A stretch of DNA of 64,000 nucleotides from an uncultured SAR116 cluster alpha proteobacterium (lineage in GTDB: Bacteria; Pseudomonadota; Alphaproteobacteria; Puniceispirillales; GCA-002684695), in NCBI GenBank assembly GCA_902612965.1, contig CACMFN010000004.1, positions 26,355 through 90,354 on the forward strand. Reading direction: 5' to 3'. Positions within the stretch are counted from its first letter, which is position 1. Every line of letters starts with the position of its first letter. Positions 61,641-64,000 of the stretch are shown piece after piece. The notes beneath the pieces are model-generated. The model was not told where the DNA came from. It saw only the letters and a list, made by a program, of their open reading frames with translations, and ran no database searches. Both the position numbers and the translations under genes were made by a program.

Positions 61641-62165
61641 TTATATAGCTCCTTCTTTATTAATTAAGCTCATATCGGTTACTTTAAGTTTCTTTATATC
61701 TGTATTTAATTTTGATTTATAAAGTATCTCTTCTTTTGATAGTGAGTGAAAAATATCAGCTGCTTTAGTAGGATTTTCAGCTTTTACTTCAAAAGCTCCT
61801 TCAACGGTATTCTTCCAATAAAAAATATAATCTTCAGTATATACTCCTTTAAACTTTCCATTTTGATAAACTACTCTTTGCTGAGATCCATCTGGATTTC
61901 TTGATATACCTGTTCCGTTTCTCAAATTATTTTTAAAATTTCCCTGATAGATAGAGCCATCTGTGAGGAAGATTTTTCCATAGCCGTGCATTTTATTATT
62001 TTTTAATTGGCCCTCATAGACTGAACCATCTTTCAATTCTAATCTTCCTTTTCCATTATAAAGGCCTTTTGAAAAGCTGCCATTGTAAGATATTATTTTT
62101 GTTTGATATTTAGACTTTGAAATTAAACTGAAAATAATTTGAAGAATAATTTGAAAGATTTTCAT
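61641..62165 (-). CDS. MORN-repeat protein
   Basis: The 174-aa protein begins with a hydrophobic stretch (residues 3-15), possibly a membrane anchor. It then has about four MORN repeats: GSFSKGLYNGKGRLELKDGS, YEGQLKNNKMHGYGKIFLTD, YQGNFKNNLRNGTGIS and YQNGKFKGVY. MORN repeats mediate membrane or protein contacts. The C-terminal 60 residues are unassigned. It is coupled to the downstream HTH/membrane gene. Confidence 0.85.
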   Translation of the reverse strand: MKIFQIILQIIFSLISKSKYQTKIISYNGSFSKGLYNGKGRLELKDGSVYEGQLKNNKMHGYGKIFLTDGSIYQGNFKNNLRNGTGISRNPDGSQQRVVYQNGKFKGVYTEDYIFYWKNTVEGAFEVKAENPTKAADIFHSLSKEEILYKSKLNTDIKKLKVTDMSLINKEGAI

Positions 62166-62256
62166 ATGAATTAACTTCCTTTGATTGTTGATGAGGAACG
62201 CAATAGTATACTAATTTTAATTTATAATCAATTAAATTTTATAAGCTTTTATGATA

Positions 62257-64000
62257 CTAAACTTTTGAAGATTTATGATACTCGATAAGTTTTTTAAATG
62301 CAGCACTATACATTCTATTACCCCTTTCATTTGCTGCTTTATTTTCGGGCTGCTCAAAATAAATTTTCATTAAGTCTTCAGGATTCTTGTCAATCATTAA
62401 ATCCTCAAGTGATGAATAAAATAAATTTTGTTTAATCAGGTCATTTGATATTTTTCTAATAGCAGCTTGGTATCTTTTTTGTGAATATGTAGAGATATTT
62501 GTATTTTTTTGCATCCATTCAAAAAATAAACTATCCTCAACTGCACTTTTTGCAAAGCTCAATCTATCCCATGTTTTGATCTCTACATTCCTTAATATTT
62601 CAGAGATATTAATGTTTGTTGTTTCTGGATAATCATGAATAATTATATCGGAGCGGTTTTCATTTTCTTTATGTTTCATGCCAGAAACAATTAATTTATA
62701 TTCATCTATTATTCTTTCATCACTTATACCTAATGCAGCTATTACTTCAACAATTTGCTGAAATGTTGATTCAGTTATTTTTGGGTCTTCTTTATCAATT
62801 ACAACTGGTATAATTATGTAACCAAATTCCTTGTCTTTAGATAGTCTAAGTGCTCTTCCAGCTGCCTGAACAATATCAATTTTACTTTGTTTCGGATCTG
62901 AAAAAAGAACTGCATCAATTTCTGGTATGTCTACACCTTCAGTGAGACAACGTGCATTGGTTAGAAGGCTAGGACTAGTGTTCAAAAATTTGTTTATATT
63001 TTTTGCCCTTATACCTGTGCCATCTTTTCCAGAAACATGAAATGAATTTACTTTTTCAAATTTATTATCAATTTTTGATAAATTATTGTTTAGGTCTTTG
63101 AAATCAACAGAGCGTTTAATAGTTCTGTGAAAAGAGAGAATATGATTAATATTCCACTTTTGGATTGCTTTTCTAAGAGCAATGATTGAAGCAAAGGTTG
63201 ATGCATCATTTTCATAAGACCAGTTTTTATCTTCCAAAGATAACTCTTTATTTTGGTCAATGAGAGATTTTATTTCATCACTCAAAACATAAATAGTAAT
63301 TATTTTATAGTCAGACAAAATAGGCGGGTTCATAGAAATTGCTTGATAGAATGAAAGCTGATTTATTAATTTTCCATAAATCTGACTATCATCCATAGAA
63401 AAAACTAAATCCGAGTTGCCTTTGTAATGTCTTTCGGTTGCTGTCATAAATAATCTGAAATCTATCAATATATTTGAATCCCAAAGCATTTTTGCAAAAG
63501 GTTTATTTTTGTTTCCTACAGTTTTGTGAGCTTCATCAAAGATACCAAGATCAAATTTATAATTAATTTCTGATGAGGCTTCACAAACAAGTTTTGAACT
63601 CTGATATGTTGTTACAAGAACTTTTTTTCTGTCATTTTTCTTTTTAAGAAATTCTATTATTTGGTTTTTTGAGGTTGTAGAAGTTATTCCCAAATCATGA
63701 GAGGACATTAGAGGATCATCTGTTTGTGATACTCCTTCATCACTGCAAACTGCTATCCAGTCCAGGACTTCATTGTTTGATAAACTTTCACGTGTCCAGT
63801 CTCTTAAAATCTGCTTTACAAGTGCTAAGCTTGGTACAGCAATTACTGTTGAGTAAGAATTTATTTTTTTGCTGCACCAGTAGCCAGTTAAGCTTTTTCC
63901 AGCTCCACATGGATGTATTATTTTTCCCCTTTTTAAAGAACTCTGATTGAAATATTTTTCAAAAGCTTCAATAGCTAAATTCTGGTGTTTTTTTGGTATT
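62257..64000 (-). CDS. DEAD/DEAH-type superfamily 2 helicase (N-terminal end outside window)
   Basis: The frame is open to the window edge, giving at least 580 residues. Near the visible N-terminal end KKHQNLAIEAFEKY fits the Q-like motif, and HPCGAGKSLTG is Walker A. Further motifs are FDEAHKTVG (DEAH box), FMTATERHY (motif III), TEGVDIPEIDAV (motif V) and QAAGRALR (motif VI). The C-terminal part carries a helical segment typical of phage/island helicases. A start at 63708 would remove the ATP-binding site, so the gene must begin beyond the window. Restriction- or defence-type helicases have this layout. Confidence 0.87.
   Translation of the reverse strand, partial: IPKKHQNLAIEAFEKYFNQSSLKRGKIIHPCGAGKSLTGYWCSKKINSYSTVIAVPSLALVKQILRDWTRESLSNNEVLDWIAVCSDEGVSQTDDPLMSSHDLGITSTTSKNQIIEFLKKKNDRKKVLVTTYQSSKLVCEASSEINYKFDLGIFDEAHKTVGNKNKPFAKMLWDSNILIDFRLFMTATERHYKGNSDLVFSMDDSQIYGKLINQLSFYQAISMNPPILSDYKIITIYVLSDEIKSLIDQNKELSLEDKNWSYENDASTFASIIALRKAIQKWNINHILSFHRTIKRSVDFKDLNNNLSKIDNKFEKVNSFHVSGKDGTGIRAKNINKFLNTSPSLLTNARCLTEGVDIPEIDAVLFSDPKQSKIDIVQAAGRALRLSKDKEFGYIIIPVVIDKEDPKITESTFQQIVEVIAALGISDERIIDEYKLIVSGMKHKENENRSDIIIHDYPETTNINISEILRNVEIKTWDRLSFAKSAVEDSLFFEWMQKNTNISTYSQKRYQAAIRKISNDLIKQNLFYSSLEDLMIDKNPEDLMKIYFEQPENKAANERGNRMYSAAFKKLIEYHKSSKV

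Larger units (their letters stand above)
56176..64000. mobile_element. Left part of an integrative element inserted at tRNA-Phe
   Basis: A partial tRNA-Phe copy and a tyrosine integrase mark the left edge. Because the partial copy lacks its 5' half on the right side, the intact tRNA-Phe should lie at the far right end, beyond the window, and the element should extend rightwards. Cargo seen: a HEPN protein, a small acidic protein, a UvrD-type helicase, an HTH/membrane protein, a MORN protein and a DEAD/DEAH-type helicase. Direction and extent are inferred; the right end is not visible. Confidence 0.6.

Noticed and set aside
63708..63708. Start codon of the SF2 helicase at 63708
   Set aside because: The same frame continues to the window edge and encodes the Q-like motif and Walker A, so this Met is internal.
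1..64000. CRISPR arrays
   Set aside because: No series of regularly spaced repeats was seen by eye; the only near repeats are the short octamers at 56073-56130.

Overview
The window is an AT-rich, tightly packed bacterial chromosome segment. Flagellar genes, a DMSP demethylase, several importers and enzymes for small organic compounds, and frequent overlaps between neighbouring genes suggest a free-living, streamlined marine alphaproteobacterium. That placement is inferred from gene content and style only; no marker gene in the window fixes the taxon.

Layout. (1) 1-7682: motility. flhA (5' part cut off), flhF, flhG and fliA are followed by an unknown gene, a convergent flagellar rod/hook gene, several small unknown genes (one resembling the leader of nitrile-hydratase-type modified peptides) and a lytic transglycosylase. 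(2) 7726-16240: uptake. A tungstate-type permease and ATPase lacking a binding protein, a methyltransferase, a threonine-dehydratase-like enzyme, and a complete peptide/nickel-type ABC importer on the minus strand with an intra-operon hairpin after the binding-protein gene. (3) 16440-39496: a dense catabolic and transport region. It holds two FMN 2-hydroxy-acid oxidases, a ThDP enzyme, a transthyretin-like protein beside dmdA, PhyH and Rieske oxygenases, RidA, DUF1028, an M20 deacylase, a set of small dimeric-barrel-type proteins, the PxpABC 5-oxoprolinase, a spore-photoproduct-lyase-like radical SAM protein with a nucleoside-phosphorylase-like partner, a glycosyltransferase and a Baeyer-Villiger-type monooxygenase.

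(4) 39497-55717: an accessory block of visibly higher G+C. Its first operon encodes a free acyl carrier protein, a benzoate-CoA-ligase-like enzyme, a single-module type I polyketide synthase (KS-AT-DH-KR-ACP-TE) and an FAD monooxygenase. Together these look like a compact aryl-primed polyketide pathway. Beside it lie a LysR regulator and a divergent sugar-type ABC importer (binding protein and two permeases, no ATPase) with two tandem SnoaL-like proteins. A candidate small RNA sits just upstream of the block on the minus strand.

(5) 55718-64000: the left end of an integrative element. A 3' tRNA-Phe fragment (attachment-site remnant) and a tyrosine integrase are followed by cargo that looks like defence or nucleic-acid processing: a HEPN protein with an intact Rx4H motif, a small acidic protein whose ribosome-binding site lies inside a perfect 28-bp inverted repeat, a UvrD-type helicase with an extra C-terminal domain, and a convergent group of a MORN protein, a small HTH/membrane protein and a DEAD/DEAH-type helicase cut by the window end.

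The strongest candidates for something undescribed are the polyketide operon (4) and the HEPN/UvrD cargo (5).
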